Counted from the first letter of the stretch, positions 8,489-17,349 are shown. The stretch: DNA of 37,080 bases from Cellulomonas sp. (GCA_022013895.1 JAKLPK010000075.1:1-37080), one strand, 5' to 3'. Program-made: numbers and translations. The notes: generated from the sequence alone by a model not told the origin.

Positions 8489-9496
8489 GTGATCGACTTC
8501 CGCTACCACATCGTCTCGCTGATCTCGGTGTTCCTGGCCCTTGCGGTCGGCATCGCGCTCGGTGCCGGTCCGCTCAAGGAGACCATCGGGGACACCCTCA
8601 CAGGTCAGGTCTCCTCGCTGCGGGCCGAGAAGGAGGCGCTGCGCGCCGAACTCGACGACTCCGCAGCCTCACTCAGCCACTCCGAGGCGTTCATCGACGG
8701 CACGGCCGGCCAGCTGCTGTCCGGCACGCTGACGGACCGTCGGGTCGCGGTCGTCCTGCTCGGCGAGGTCTCGAGCGAGGTCCGGGACGCGGTGGACGGA
8801 CGTCTCCAGCAGGCCGGCGCCTCCGTGAGCGCACATGTGCAGCTCACCGAGGCGTGGACAGATCCGGACCAGCGCACGTTCCGGCAGGCGTTGGCCGGGA
8901 ACCTTGTGAGCTACCTCGACCCGGCGCCCGCGACGGGGGCCTCGGTCGATGAGGAGCTCGCGGCTGCGCTCACCCAGGCTCTGGCCGGAGCGGATCCGGC
9001 CGCACCCGACAAGCAGAGCGACTCGGCGTCGATCCTGCTCGAGCTGCTCTCGACTGGGGACAGCCCGCTCCTCACGGTGACGGACACCGTGAAGGCCCCG
9101 GCCGATGCGATCGTCGTGATCGCGCCCTCGACCACCGACGCGACCGACACGACGGCCACAGCGCCCGCGGACGACGTCCAGACGGCCCGGCTCGCCGTGG
9201 TTGAAGCCGCCGACTCCGGCACCGAGGGAGCCGTGCTGCTCGCCGGTGCGCGTGGATCGGACTCGCTCGTCGATGTCCTGCTCAACGACGCCACGCTCAG
9301 CGCCCAGGTGAGTACGGTGTCCGGCATGGACGCGGTCGCGGCGCAGGTCGACGTCCCGCTCGCGCTCGCCGCCCAGATCGGCGGGCAGATCGGCCACTAC
9401 GGGTTCGGCGACTCCGAGACGGTCGTGCCGCCCGCCGTCACGTTGCCGCCCGTCGACCGCACGGCGACGACGCCGGCAGCAGGGTCCGGCGGATGA
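8489..9496 (+). CDS. steB: SteB/MctB-like (DUF3186) membrane-anchored coiled-coil protein
   Basis: A 335-residue protein of the Rv1698 family. It starts with a signal-anchor (FRYHIVSLISVFLALAVGIALGAG, about residues 4-27) and a coiled coil (about 35-70, rich in Leu, Glu, Arg, Ala). A mostly extracytoplasmic domain with a Thr/Ala/Asp-rich stretch around 205-230 follows. The family has two reported roles: copper handling at the mycobacterial outer membrane (MctB) and cell separation with SteA in corynebacteria (SteB). Adjacency to steA favours the second here, as no outer-membrane lipid genes are visible. GTG 8489 is the only start that leaves the signal-anchor intact. The stop overlaps the next gene (ATGA). 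Confidence 0.87.
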   Translation: MIDFRYHIVSLISVFLALAVGIALGAGPLKETIGDTLTGQVSSLRAEKEALRAELDDSAASLSHSEAFIDGTAGQLLSGTLTDRRVAVVLLGEVSSEVRDAVDGRLQQAGASVSAHVQLTEAWTDPDQRTFRQALAGNLVSYLDPAPATGASVDEELAAALTQALAGADPAAPDKQSDSASILLELLSTGDSPLLTVTDTVKAPADAIVVIAPSTTDATDTTATAPADDVQTARLAVVEAADSGTEGAVLLAGARGSDSLVDVLLNDATLSAQVSTVSGMDAVAAQVDVPLALAAQIGGQIGHYGFGDSETVVPPAVTLPPVDRTATTPAAGSGG

Positions 9497-10362
9497 ACGA
9501 CGCCGTGCCGACCGTGGTCGGCGCGGTGGTCGGCGGCGCTTCGGCGGGGATCGCCCGCGCCGTGCTCGGTGCGCGACCCCCTGGGGGTGCGCACCGCTGG
9601 ACGAGGACGAACCATGCCGGCGATCCGGTGAGCATGCTCGAAGGTCCGGCGCTGGCCGTCGGCTTGCTGGCCGGTTCGGTGGCGGCCGGTGCCATCGCTG
9701 GTGAGCGACGTGCAGCGGCGGCGGTCGCGGTCGCCGGGGGAACCGCATTCGGTTTCGGGCTGCTCGACGATCTAGCGGAGGACCGCGCGCACATCCGCAA
9801 GGGGTTGCGCGGCCACCTGGGTGCGCTCGCCCACGGCGAGCTGACCACGGGTGGCGCCAAGGTGCTCGGCATCGGCGTCGGAGCGCTCGCCGCCGCCGCG
9901 CTGGCGCCGGACCGCGCGGGTGGCACCCCGTCGGCACGGGCGCTCGACCTGCTGAGCTCCGCGGCCCTCATCGCCGGGACGGCGAACCTGATCAATCTGC
10001 TGGACCTGCGGCCGGGCCGGGCGCTGAAGGCGGCGGTGCTCCCGCTGCCGGCGGTCTTGGTCTCCGGAGGGCCGGCGGCAGGCCCGGCCGGTGCCGTGCT
10101 GGGCGCCGGAGCTGCCGTGGCCCGTGCCGATCTGGACGGCTCCGACATGCTCGGGGACAGCGGGGCGAATGCGCTGGGCGCCGTGCTCGGAACGGCCGTC
10201 GTCCTGGCCGCACCCCGCGCCGCCCGGTGGACCTGCCTCGTCGCAGTCGTCGGCGTCACGCTGCTGAGCGAGCGAACCAGCCTGACCGGGCTGATCGAGA
10301 GGACGCCGGTGCTGCGCGAGCTCGACGCCTGGGGGCGCCGCGGTCGGAGACGACCCAGGTGA
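9493..10362 (+). CDS. MraY/WecA-like (GT4 phosphotransferase fold) membrane protein
   Basis: A 289-residue polytopic membrane protein. It shows weakened motifs of the polyprenyl-phosphate N-acetylhexosamine-1-phosphate transferase family: RTNHAGDPVSMLEGP (about 38-52), LLDD (90-93), NLINLLD (155-161) and GDSGAN (211-216). These correspond in order to the substrate and Mg-binding motifs of MraY. It is shorter than MraY (about 320-360 residues), and the basic C-terminal tail (GRRGRRRPR) is probably cytoplasmic. Between steB and murJ, coupled to both by 4-base overlaps, it likely works in envelope synthesis, but the reaction is unknown. It is not the mraY of the dcw cluster, which should lie elsewhere. 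Confidence 0.75.
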   Translation: MNDAVPTVVGAVVGGASAGIARAVLGARPPGGAHRWTRTNHAGDPVSMLEGPALAVGLLAGSVAAGAIAGERRAAAAVAVAGGTAFGFGLLDDLAEDRAHIRKGLRGHLGALAHGELTTGGAKVLGIGVGALAAAALAPDRAGGTPSARALDLLSSAALIAGTANLINLLDLRPGRALKAAVLPLPAVLVSGGPAAGPAGAVLGAGAAVARADLDGSDMLGDSGANALGAVLGTAVVLAAPRAARWTCLVAVVGVTLLSERTSLTGLIERTPVLRELDAWGRRGRRRPR

Positions 10363-12026
10363 GCCGGCCCGGGCGGGGGGGCGGACGGGGACTTGCCGGT
10401 GCGGCGGCGATGATCGCCGGCATCACCGTGGCCAGCCGGGTGCTCGGTCTGCTCCGCTGGCTGGTGCAGGCCCACTCGGTCGGGGCCAGGACGATCGGCG
10501 AGGCCTACACGGCCGCGAACACGGTGCCGAACGTGCTGTTCGAGGCCGCTGCCGGCGGTGCCCTGGCGGGTGCGGTGATCCCGGTGCTCGCCGACCCGAT
10601 CGAACGGGACGACCGGTCGGATGTGCAGCGGATCATCTCGGCGACCCTCGGCTGGACCCTGCTCGTGCTGATCCCGCTCGGCCTCGCCCTGGCGGCGGCG
10701 GCCGGGCCGGTGGCACAGGTGCTCACCCAGAGCGCCGCCCAGCAGCACCTGGTCCGCTTCTTCGTCCAGGTGTTCGCGCTGCAGGTCCCGCTGTACGGGC
10801 TCACAGTCCTGGCCTACGCCGTGCTCCAGGCCCACAAACGCTTCTTCTGGCCTGCCTTCGCACCCATCCTGTCGTCGCTGGTGACCATCGCGGCCTACCT
10901 CTGGTACGGGAAGCTGGCCGGTGGTGAGCTGACCGACGCCGCGGCGCTCTCGACGCAGGCCTTGGCGGTCCTGGCGTGGGGGACGACCGCCGGTGTCGCG
11001 GCCATGTGCATCCCGGCGCTCCTCGCGATGCGTGAGCTGCGGCTGCACCTGCGGCCGAGGCTGAGGTTCCCGGCCGGTGTCGCCGGACGGGTCCGTTCGC
11101 TGGCTCTTGCCGGGGTGGCAGCGGTGGCCGCCCAGCAGCTGTCGGTGCTGGTGATGGTGGTGCTGGCCGGACGGGGCACCGCCGAGGGCACCTGGCCGGT
11201 CTACCAGTACGCGCAGCAGGTCTATCTGCTGCCGTACGCGATCCTCGTGGTGCCGCTGGCCACCTCGGCCTTCCCGCGACTGTCGGCGTGGCGGGCCACG
11301 GGTGACCTGGAGCGGTTCGCAAGGCTCGCGGCCGCCAGCATGCGGGGTGTGCTCATGGTCGCTGGTGCCGGCGCCGCGGCGGTGGTGGCGGTCGCACCCG
11401 CCATCGCGCTCGTCTTCGGAGCCATCCGTCCCGAGCAGGCCGGTGTCGTCGTGCCGGCGATGAGCCGGGCGCTGTCGCTCATGGTCCCCGGCCTGCTCGG
11501 CTTCGCGGTCATGTACCAGGGGTCCCGCACGCTGTACGCCCTCGAACGTGGCCGTTCGGCGCTGGTGGTCAACGCGATCGGCTGGGGGACCGTGACGGTG
11601 TCCGCGCTCGTGCTGTTCGCCGCCGTCGGTGCGGACGGTGATGTCATCGCGGCGCTGTCGGGCTCGTCGTCGATCGGGATGACGGTCGGTGGCGCAGTGA
11701 CGCTGGTGGCGCTGGGTCGGGCGGCGGGGCGGGCGGCGCTCGGCGGCCTGCGGCGGACCCTGCCGGTGCTCGTGGTCTGCGGGGTCGCGGGCGCCGTCGC
11801 CGGGCGCTGGATGGTGGACTCCGTTCTCATGTTCGTCGGCGCCGGCATCTGGTCGGCGCTCGGCGCCGGTCTCGGCGGGGCCTTCCTGGCGCTCGTCGTG
11901 GTCGCCGCCGGGTTGGCGCTCGGTGACCGTCAGGTGCTGGTGGGTCTGGTGCATCGCGATCAGCCCGGGCCACCGTCACGCACACCACCGCCACGCACGC
12001 CGCCGGACCATCGGGCCGGGCGATGA
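10359..12026 (+). CDS. murJ: MurJ lipid II flippase
   Basis: A 555-residue MOP-superfamily membrane protein with about 14 hydrophobic segments. The family flips lipid II across the cytoplasmic membrane for peptidoglycan assembly. The N-terminal signature is clear: [15 protein letters not shown], then [19 protein letters not shown], a version of the family's amphipathic first loop. It lacks the long pseudokinase and extracellular domains of the mycobacterial MviN protein, as is usual outside Mycobacteriales. GTG 10359 is chosen because it overlaps the previous stop by 4 bases and directly precedes the conserved region. The C-terminal tail (about 535-555) is Pro/Arg/His-rich. pyrG begins 46 bases later with its own promoter. 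Confidence 0.92.
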   Translation: MSRPGRGGGRGLAGAAAMIAGITVASRVLGLLRWLVQAHSVGARTIGEAYTAANTVPNVLFEAAAGGALAGAVIPVLADPIERDDRSDVQRIISATLGWTLLVLIPLGLALAAAAGPVAQVLTQSAAQQHLVRFFVQVFALQVPLYGLTVLAYAVLQAHKRFFWPAFAPILSSLVTIAAYLWYGKLAGGELTDAAALSTQALAVLAWGTTAGVAAMCIPALLAMRELRLHLRPRLRFPAGVAGRVRSLALAGVAAVAAQQLSVLVMVVLAGRGTAEGTWPVYQYAQQVYLLPYAILVVPLATSAFPRLSAWRATGDLERFARLAAASMRGVLMVAGAGAAAVVAVAPAIALVFGAIRPEQAGVVVPAMSRALSLMVPGLLGFAVMYQGSRTLYALERGRSALVVNAIGWGTVTVSALVLFAAVGADGDVIAALSGSSSIGMTVGGAVTLVALGRAAGRAALGGLRRTLPVLVVCGVAGAVAGRWMVDSVLMFVGAGIWSALGAGLGGAFLALVVVAAGLALGDRQVLVGLVHRDQPGPPSRTPPPRTPPDHRAGR

Positions 12027-12058
12027 GCGCGTCGGCGTCCATCGGGCGCGACGTCCGG

Positions 12059-12064
12059 TAGGCT
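12059..12064 (+). promoter_or_regulatory. -10 box of a leaderless pyrG promoter
   Basis: TAGGCT matches TANNNT and ends eight bases before GTG 12073, so transcription should begin at or next to the start codon. The absence of a Shine-Dalgarno sequence before that GTG supports a leaderless mRNA. No good -35 hexamer is visible. Confidence 0.6.
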
Positions 12065-12072
12065 GGAACCCC

Positions 12073-13767
12073 GTGACAGAGCGCGTACACCGACTCTCCG
12101 GGCGGTCGGATCATACGACCCGGCACATCTTCGTTACTGGGGGCGTCGCCTCCTCACTCGGCAAGGGCCTGACGGCCTCGAGCCTGGGTCGACTGCTACG
12201 CAGTCGCGGTCTTCGGGTCACGATGCAGAAGCTCGACCCCTACCTCAACGTCGATCCCGGGACGATGAACCCGTTCCAGCACGGTGAGGTCTTCGTCACC
12301 GACGACGGTGTCGAGACGGACCTCGATGTCGGTCACTACGAGCGGTTCCTCGATGTGAACCTCGTGGGTTCGGCCAACGTCACGACGGGTCAGATCTACT
12401 CGACGGTGATCGCCCGTGAGCGACGCGGCGAGTACCTGGGCGACACCGTCCAGGTCATCCCGCACATCACCGACGAGATCAAGGCCCGGATGCGGTCGCA
12501 GGCCTCCGACGACGTCGACGTCATCATCACCGAGATCGGCGGCACCGTCGGCGACATCGAGTCGCAGCCGTTCCTCGAGGCGGCTCGCCAGGTCCGTCAC
12601 GACCTGGGCCGCGACGACGTCTTCTTCCTGCACGTGTCGTTGGTGCCGTACATCGGCCCGTCGGGTGAGCTCAAGACCAAGCCGACCCAGCACTCGGTGG
12701 CGGCACTGCGCTCCATCGGCATCGCGCCCGATGCGATCGTGCTGCGCGCCGACCGTGAGGTGCCCGAGGCGACCAAGCGCAAGATCGCGCTCATGTGCGA
12801 CGTCGACGTCGAGGGCGTGGTCAACTGCAAGGACGCGCCCAGCATCTACGACATCCCGCGGGTACTGCACTCCGAGGGGCTGGACGCCTACGTGGTCCAG
12901 CGACTCGGGCTGCCGTTCCGGGACGTCGACTGGAGCGGGTGGGACGGGCTGCTGCGCCGGGTGCACCAGCCGTCGTACGAGGTCGAGGTCGCCCTCGTGG
13001 GCAAGTACATCGACCTGCCGGACGCCTACCTCTCCGTCACCGAGGCGCTGCGCGCCGGTGGGTTCCACCACGATGCGAAGGTCGTCATCCGCTGGGTCAC
13101 CTCGGACGACTGCCAGACCCCTGAAGGTGCGCAGCTCGCGCTGTCCGGCGTGGACGCGATCTTGGTACCCGGCGGGTTCGGGGTGCGGGGCATCGAGGGC
13201 AAGCTGGGCGCCCTGCGCTGGGCGCGGGAGCACCAGGTGCCGACGCTCGGCATCTGCCTGGGGCTGCAGTGCATGGTCATCGAGTACGCGCGCACCGTGC
13301 TGGGCCTGGTCGATGCGTCGTCCTCGGAGTTCGACCCCGACACGTCGCACCCCGTCATCGCGACCATGGCCGAGCAGCTGGCGTTCGTGGACGGTCAGGG
13401 TGACCTGGGCGGCACGATGCGGCTGGGCGCCTACGACGCGAACCTGGTGCACGGTTCGCTGGTCGCCGAGGTCTACGGCGCGACCCGGGTGTCCGAACGT
13501 CACCGCCACCGGTACGAGGTGAACAACTCCTACCGGGCAGCGCTCGAGGAGGCTGGGCTGGTGGTCTCCGGTGTCTCGCCGGACAGCTCGCTAGTCGAGT
13601 TCATCGAGCTGCCGCGCGAGGTGCACCCGTACTACGTGGCGACCCAGGCGCACCCGGAGTTCAAGTCCCGGCCGACGCGGGCCCACCCGCTGTTCGCCGG
13701 GTTGATCGGGGCGGCCCTGACGCGTCAGCGTGAGACCCGGCTGCTCGAGGTCGAGCCGGTCCGGTGA
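12073..13767 (+). CDS. pyrG: CTP synthase
   Basis: A 564-residue enzyme that aminates UTP to CTP using glutamine and ATP. The N-terminal synthetase domain opens with [18 protein letters not shown] (P-loop SLGKG) and includes the conserved region [17 protein letters not shown]. The C-terminal class I glutamine amidotransferase domain has the nucleophile Cys in GICLGLQ and the His-Glu pair in [15 protein letters not shown] 12073 is chosen for the adjacent leaderless promoter; it adds a short variable stretch before the core. The stop overlaps the Nudix start (GTGA), the same pairing as Rv1699-Rv1700. Confidence 0.97.
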   Translation: MTERVHRLSGRSDHTTRHIFVTGGVASSLGKGLTASSLGRLLRSRGLRVTMQKLDPYLNVDPGTMNPFQHGEVFVTDDGVETDLDVGHYERFLDVNLVGSANVTTGQIYSTVIARERRGEYLGDTVQVIPHITDEIKARMRSQASDDVDVIITEIGGTVGDIESQPFLEAARQVRHDLGRDDVFFLHVSLVPYIGPSGELKTKPTQHSVAALRSIGIAPDAIVLRADREVPEATKRKIALMCDVDVEGVVNCKDAPSIYDIPRVLHSEGLDAYVVQRLGLPFRDVDWSGWDGLLRRVHQPSYEVEVALVGKYIDLPDAYLSVTEALRAGGFHHDAKVVIRWVTSDDCQTPEGAQLALSGVDAILVPGGFGVRGIEGKLGALRWAREHQVPTLGICLGLQCMVIEYARTVLGLVDASSSEFDPDTSHPVIATMAEQLAFVDGQGDLGGTMRLGAYDANLVHGSLVAEVYGATRVSERHRHRYEVNNSYRAALEEAGLVVSGVSPDSSLVEFIELPREVHPYYVATQAHPEFKSRPTRAHPLFAGLIGAALTRQRETRLLEVEPVR

Positions 13768-14423
13768 CGACGGGAGACGACCTGCCGGGCGTGGGTACCG
13801 GCACCGGCGCGCAGGGTCGTGACGCGCAGGGTCGGCTGCGCGACGAGCCTGTCGCGCACCCTGTCCTGGAGCACTCCCGGGTCTACGACGGGCGGGTCTT
13901 CGACCTGGACCGCGATGTGGTGGACCTCGGCGCCTCGCAGGTGGTGCGGGAGTACGTGGCGCACCCCGGTGCGGTCGGTGTGATCGCGCTCGACGAGCAG
14001 GACCGCGTGCTCCTGCTGTCCCAGTACCGCCATCCGGTGCGGCGGGTGCTGTGGGAGCCACCGGCGGGTCTGCTCGACGTGGCGGGGGAGCCGGAGGTCG
14101 TCGCGGCCGCACGGGAGCTGGCCGAGGAGGCGGATCTGGTGGCGCGCTCGTGGTGGCGGCTGGTGGAGCTCTTCACGACACCGGGCGGCTCGAGCGAGCA
14201 CATCACGTTGTTCCTGGCCCGTGGCCTGACGGTGACGGAGACCTCGTTCGCGCGGGTCGACGAGGAGGCCGGGATGCAGGTGGTGTGGGTGCCCCTGGAC
14301 GAGGCGGTGGACGGTGTGCTGGCCGGTCGGCTGCAGTGCCCGACCACGGTGTCCGGTGTGCTCGCGGCGGCGGCGGCGAAGGCGCGTGGCTGGGCCGGGC
14401 TGGAGCCGGTCAGCGGCCGCTGA
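13764..14423 (+). CDS. Nudix hydrolase, ADP-ribose pyrophosphatase type
   Basis: A 219-residue Nudix protein, equivalent by position to the ADP-ribose pyrophosphatase Rv1700. The Nudix box reads [24 protein letters not shown]. The E-x7-RELxEE core that binds Mg is intact, but there are six rather than five residues between the first Gly and Glu, and the final Gly is Asp. The preceding PPAG is typical of ADP-ribose hydrolases. The first 40 residues are Gly/Gln/Arg-rich and variable. It is coupled to pyrG by a GTGA overlap. Its last codons lie in a palindrome shared with the convergent methyltransferase gene. In M. tuberculosis xerD would follow; here it does not. Confidence 0.9.
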   Translation: MTTGDDLPGVGTGTGAQGRDAQGRLRDEPVAHPVLEHSRVYDGRVFDLDRDVVDLGASQVVREYVAHPGAVGVIALDEQDRVLLLSQYRHPVRRVLWEPPAGLLDVAGEPEVVAAARELAEEADLVARSWWRLVELFTTPGGSSEHITLFLARGLTVTETSFARVDEEAGMQVVWVPLDEAVDGVLAGRLQCPTTVSGVLAAAAAKARGWAGLEPVSGR

Positions 14424-14424
14424 C
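14409..14424. repeat. 16-bp palindrome holding both convergent stop codons
   Basis: GTCAGCGGCCGCTGAC is a perfect palindrome at the tail-to-tail junction. It supplies the TGA of the Nudix gene on the plus strand and of the methyltransferase on the minus strand, and because of the symmetry both proteins end in Val-Ser-Gly-Arg. It may also fold as a short bidirectional stop, but there is no loop or T tract. Confidence 0.85.
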
Positions 14425-15282
14425 GGTGCCCTCGCTCGTCGGTCCCACGCCGGCGTGCACGAAACCTGAGGTGGTCCCCGGGCGCAGTCCGTCGGCGCGC
14501 CGACGCAGCAGGTCCGGGACCGCCTCCTCGGGACGGAGCGTGCGGACCTGGGTGAACCCGGCCTCTCGGCACAGCGCGGCCATCTGCGAGCCCGTGAGCC
14601 TGCTGCGCCAGGCCTCGCCGCCGTCCGCGACCGCGCTGCCCACCCCGGCGGTGTACTGGCGGGCGGCCTCGTCGTCGGCCGGCAGCAGGTGGTCGGCGAC
14701 GAGCTCGGCGCCACCCGGCCAGCCGGCGACCTGGGCGAGCAGATCGGCCACGGCGTCCCGGTCGAGGTACATCGTCAGCCCCAGCGCCGTGACGACCAGG
14801 GAGGCGGCGGGGTCGGCTCCCGCGGCGCGCAGCGCAGGGGCAAGCGAGTCGCGTGACAGGTCGGCGGGCACATAGCGCACGGGGGAGTCGAGCTCCGCGC
14901 GCGCGACCGCAGCCTGCTTGGCCCGTTGGGCCGAGGGCAGGTCCACCTCGTAGACGTCCGTCCCGGACCGGGGATGGCGGTGGGCGAACGTGTCGAGGCC
15001 GGCGCCCAGCACGACGACCTGGCGGGCCGGGCAGGTGAGCACGACGTCGTCGGCGAGTCGGGCCCGGCAGGTGGCCTCGACCCGGACCGCCCGGAGCAGC
15101 GGGTTGTCCGGCAGTGCCAGGTGGTAGCCGATCGGCTCGGTGCCGTCGGCGTCGAGCAGCCGGGCAGCCACCTCGTCGACGTGCAGGTACGGGGGACGAT
15201 CGACGAGCAGGTGGGCCGCGCGGGCGGCGGCCGCCATCACCGCGGACCGGGGGAACGGGGGAGCGAGCAGCATCTCTGGCAT
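14410..15282 (-). CDS. SAM-dependent methyltransferase, PPM/LCMT family
   Basis: A 290-residue class I methyltransferase of the leucine carboxyl methyltransferase-like (COG3315) group, common in actinobacteria and often linked to secondary metabolism. The family signature VVVLGAGLDTFAHRHP (SAM-binding GAGLDT), the acidic motif YEVDLPSAQRAK, and ALGLTMYLDRDAV are visible. The substrate is unknown. ATG 15282 is chosen because a -10 box lies seven bases before it; an in-frame ATG at 15273 is possible. It is monocistronic, divergent from nothing, and its 3' end overlaps the Nudix gene by 14 bases. The upstream region is unusually AT-rich for this genome. Confidence 0.9.
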   Translation of the reverse strand: MPEMLLAPPFPRSAVMAAAARAAHLLVDRPPYLHVDEVAARLLDADGTEPIGYHLALPDNPLLRAVRVEATCRARLADDVVLTCPARQVVVLGAGLDTFAHRHPRSGTDVYEVDLPSAQRAKQAAVARAELDSPVRYVPADLSRDSLAPALRAAGADPAASLVVTALGLTMYLDRDAVADLLAQVAGWPGGAELVADHLLPADDEAARQYTAGVGSAVADGGEAWRSRLTGSQMAALCREAGFTQVRTLRPEEAVPDLLRRRADGLRPGTTSGFVHAGVGPTSEGTVSGR

Positions 15283-15289
15283 GGCGGAA

Positions 15290-15295
15290 ATGCTA
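15290..15295 (-). promoter_or_regulatory. -10 box of a leaderless methyltransferase promoter
   Basis: On the minus strand TAGCAT (TANNNT) is followed by seven bases and then ATG 15282, so the transcript should start at the ATG. There is no Shine-Dalgarno sequence in the gap. The -35 region would fall on the inverted repeat at 15314-15343. Confidence 0.55.
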
Positions 15296-15313
15296 GAGGA
15301 ATACATCGCTAAC

Positions 15314-15343
15314 AATGACAGACAATACCACAGAAATGTCATT
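15314..15343. promoter_or_regulatory. Inverted repeat, possible operator of the methyltransferase gene
   Basis: AATGACA (15314-15320) and TGTCATT (15337-15343) form perfect 7-base arms 23 bases apart, about two helical turns. The first arm covers the expected -35 region. This looks like a repressor site, but no regulator gene is adjacent. The rest of the gap to ctaA (15344-15472) holds nothing recognisable. Confidence 0.4.
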
Positions 15344-15472
15344 CCGTCAATCACCCGGTCGAATGGTCCGTGCGGTATTCCTGGGGTCCGCCGACCGGGT
15401 CGCGTGCCGGACGCCGCACGCGGGCCGGGGCCAGGACCCGTGGACCAGGAGCCATGGGCCAGAGGGCGGCGG

Positions 15473-16426
15473 TCAGGGGGCGGTGACGGCCGCCTGCTCG
15501 TCGCTCTGCGGGGCGTCGGCCACCTGGCGGGTGCGCAGCGTGGCGGCGAACCGGGTGACGGCGGCCGTCAGCAGCGCTGCCCCGACCATGTGCAGGTTGA
15601 CCAGTGCGACCGGCAGCCCGGTGAACACCTGGACGTAGCCGATGCCACCCTGCGCCGCTGCGACGAGCAGCACCGTCGCCGCCCAGCGCCGGGGTGCCCC
15701 ACCGTCCCGGCGCACGCGCAGCAGCAGGACGACCGAGACCGCCACGAACGCCCACACCGCACCGGCGTGCACCCGGGCCATAGTCAGCGGGTCGACCGCG
15801 AAGCGGTAGCCGACCGCTTCGTCGCCCGAGTGCGGACCCGCGCCGGTGGTGACCACACCGAGCAGCAGGACCATGGACGTGAGGGCTCCCTGGACGACCG
15901 CCCAACGCACGGTGGTCCGGTCGGCGCGCCGGTGCACCGGCCCGTCGCCCTCCCTGACGCGGACCAGCAGCCAGGTGGCGGCGACCACGAGCAGCATCGA
16001 CAGCAGGAAGTGCAGGCCCACGACGGCCGGCGGCAGACCGCCGATCACCGAGAGGCCGCCGACGACGGCCTGGACGAGCACGAGGACCACCGGAACCCAG
16101 CCCAGCGCGCGGGTGCCCGCCCGGCGGGCACGATCCATCCCGACCAGGACGAGCACGGCGACCGCGATCGCCACGAGCACCCCGGTGAGGGCGCGGTTCC
16201 CGAACTCGATCCCCTGGTGCAGCGGGCTCGCGGCGTGGGCGACCGGGACGAAGCTGCCCGGCTGGCACTGCGGCCAGGTCGAGCAGCCCAGACCCGAACC
16301 GGTGAGCCGGACCAGTCCTCCCGTACCGACGATGGCGATCTGGGCGACCAGGTTGGCGACGACGACCGGCCCGGTCCAGCGCGCACGCCACCGGGTCAGG
16401 GGTGCGGACGGGGCAGCGGTGCTCAC
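15473..16426 (-). CDS. ctaA: Heme A synthase (CtaA/COX15 family)
   Basis: A 317-residue membrane protein with about eight transmembrane helices. The family oxidises heme O to heme A for aa3-type cytochrome oxidase. Hallmarks are GGLVRLTGSGLGCSTWPQC with the conserved Cys pair in the first extracytoplasmic loop, and the heme-ligand histidines in PLHQGIEFGNR, VVGLHFLLSM, ARVHAGAVWA and VNLHMVGA. GTG 16426 overlaps the lactonase stop (GTGA), so it is read as the last gene of the sugar operon. This is odd for a respiratory gene; it may have its own promoter inside the lactonase gene. ctaB is not in the window. Confidence 0.92.
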   Translation of the reverse strand: MSTAAPSAPLTRWRARWTGPVVVANLVAQIAIVGTGGLVRLTGSGLGCSTWPQCQPGSFVPVAHAASPLHQGIEFGNRALTGVLVAIAVAVLVLVGMDRARRAGTRALGWVPVVLVLVQAVVGGLSVIGGLPPAVVGLHFLLSMLLVVAATWLLVRVREGDGPVHRRADRTTVRWAVVQGALTSMVLLLGVVTTGAGPHSGDEAVGYRFAVDPLTMARVHAGAVWAFVAVSVVLLLRVRRDGGAPRRWAATVLLVAAAQGGIGYVQVFTGLPVALVNLHMVGAALLTAAVTRFAATLRTRQVADAPQSDEQAAVTAP

Positions 16427-17349
16427 TGGCCTAGCGTACGGGGCAGCCGGACGGCGAAGACCTGGCCGGGGCCGAGCGCCGACACGTCGGGGGCCGCCGT
16501 CGGGTCGCCGCCGGCCGTCGTGACGACCAGCAGATCGCCGTCGACGAGCACCGGGCAGCTGCTCAATGGCGCGGGCACCGTGACCTGGTCCAGCACCGTG
16601 CCGTCCGGGGCGAACCGGCGCACGGTTCCCTCGCCCCAGAATGCGATCCACAGCGAGCCGTCGTCTTCCTGCGCGAGGCCGTCGGGCAGGCCGGTGAACG
16701 CCGACAGATCGAGCGGGTCCAGGGTCGCAACCTTCTCCCGGGTCACCGGGTCGAGCCGCCAGCGGTCCACCCGGTGGCGCAGCGAGTCGATGAACACCAT
16801 CTCGTCCGGAGCAGGCCACGCCATGCCGTTGGGGCAGCCGATCGCATCGAGGACCAGGTGCACACCGCCGGCGGGGTCCACGCGGTACAGCGCACCGTCC
16901 TGCGGACCCTCGCTCGTGTCGAACCGCATGGTGCCGGCCCACACGTGCCCGGCGGGGTCGACCCGCACATCGTTCATCCGGCGGTCCGGCTGCCCATCCT
17001 CGATCGCCACCAGCGGACGCAGCGTGCCGGTCCCCGGGTCGAGCTCCTCCAGACCCGAGGTCGTGGCCAGGCGCACCCGACCGTCGACGCCGGGGAGCAC
17101 CGACCCGACGGCGCGGGGCAGCGTCCAGGTCGTCAGCCGGGCGGGGCCGGCTGACCTCGGCGCGGGTTCGGCCCGTCGGTGCACCCGGCAGCCGGTGATG
17201 TCGACCCACCACAGCTCGCGCCGGTCCGCGAACCACAGCGGGCTCTCGCCGAGCTCGTCGTTGCCTACCCCCACCGGCACCGGGGTGCCGGATGGCACCG
17301 CGGACAACGGGGCGAGGTCGAGGACGAGCGGTGCGGGCAGGACGGTCAC
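16423..17349 (-). CDS. SMP-30/gluconolactonase/LRE family protein
   Basis: A 308-residue six-bladed beta-propeller of the SMP-30 family; members hydrolyse sugar lactones with one divalent metal. The metal ligands can be assigned: Glu35 (GESPLW), Asn126 (RRMNDVRVD), Asn174 (GCPNGMAW) and the catalytic Asp223 (GLPDGLA). There is no signal peptide, so it acts in the cytosol. GTG 17349 overlaps the SDR stop by 4 bases. Following a sugar dehydrogenase, it probably opens the lactone that enzyme makes; the particular sugar cannot be read from the sequence. Confidence 0.92.
   Translation of the reverse strand: MTVLPAPLVLDLAPLSAVPSGTPVPVGVGNDELGESPLWFADRRELWWVDITGCRVHRRAEPAPRSAGPARLTTWTLPRAVGSVLPGVDGRVRLATTSGLEELDPGTGTLRPLVAIEDGQPDRRMNDVRVDPAGHVWAGTMRFDTSEGPQDGALYRVDPAGGVHLVLDAIGCPNGMAWPAPDEMVFIDSLRHRVDRWRLDPVTREKVATLDPLDLSAFTGLPDGLAQEDDGSLWIAFWGEGTVRRFAPDGTVLDQVTVPAPLSSCPVLVDGDLLVVTTAGGDPTAAPDVSALGPGQVFAVRLPRTLGQ

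Noticed and set aside
6062..8509. 815-residue antisense open frame over recN and steA
   Set aside because: It runs through two clearly recognisable genes; its Gln/Arg/Asp-rich translation is typical of the antisense of high-GC coding DNA.
9438..11954. 838-residue antisense open frame over the MraY-like gene and murJ
   Set aside because: No motif, and it covers two membrane-protein genes with strong family signatures on the plus strand.
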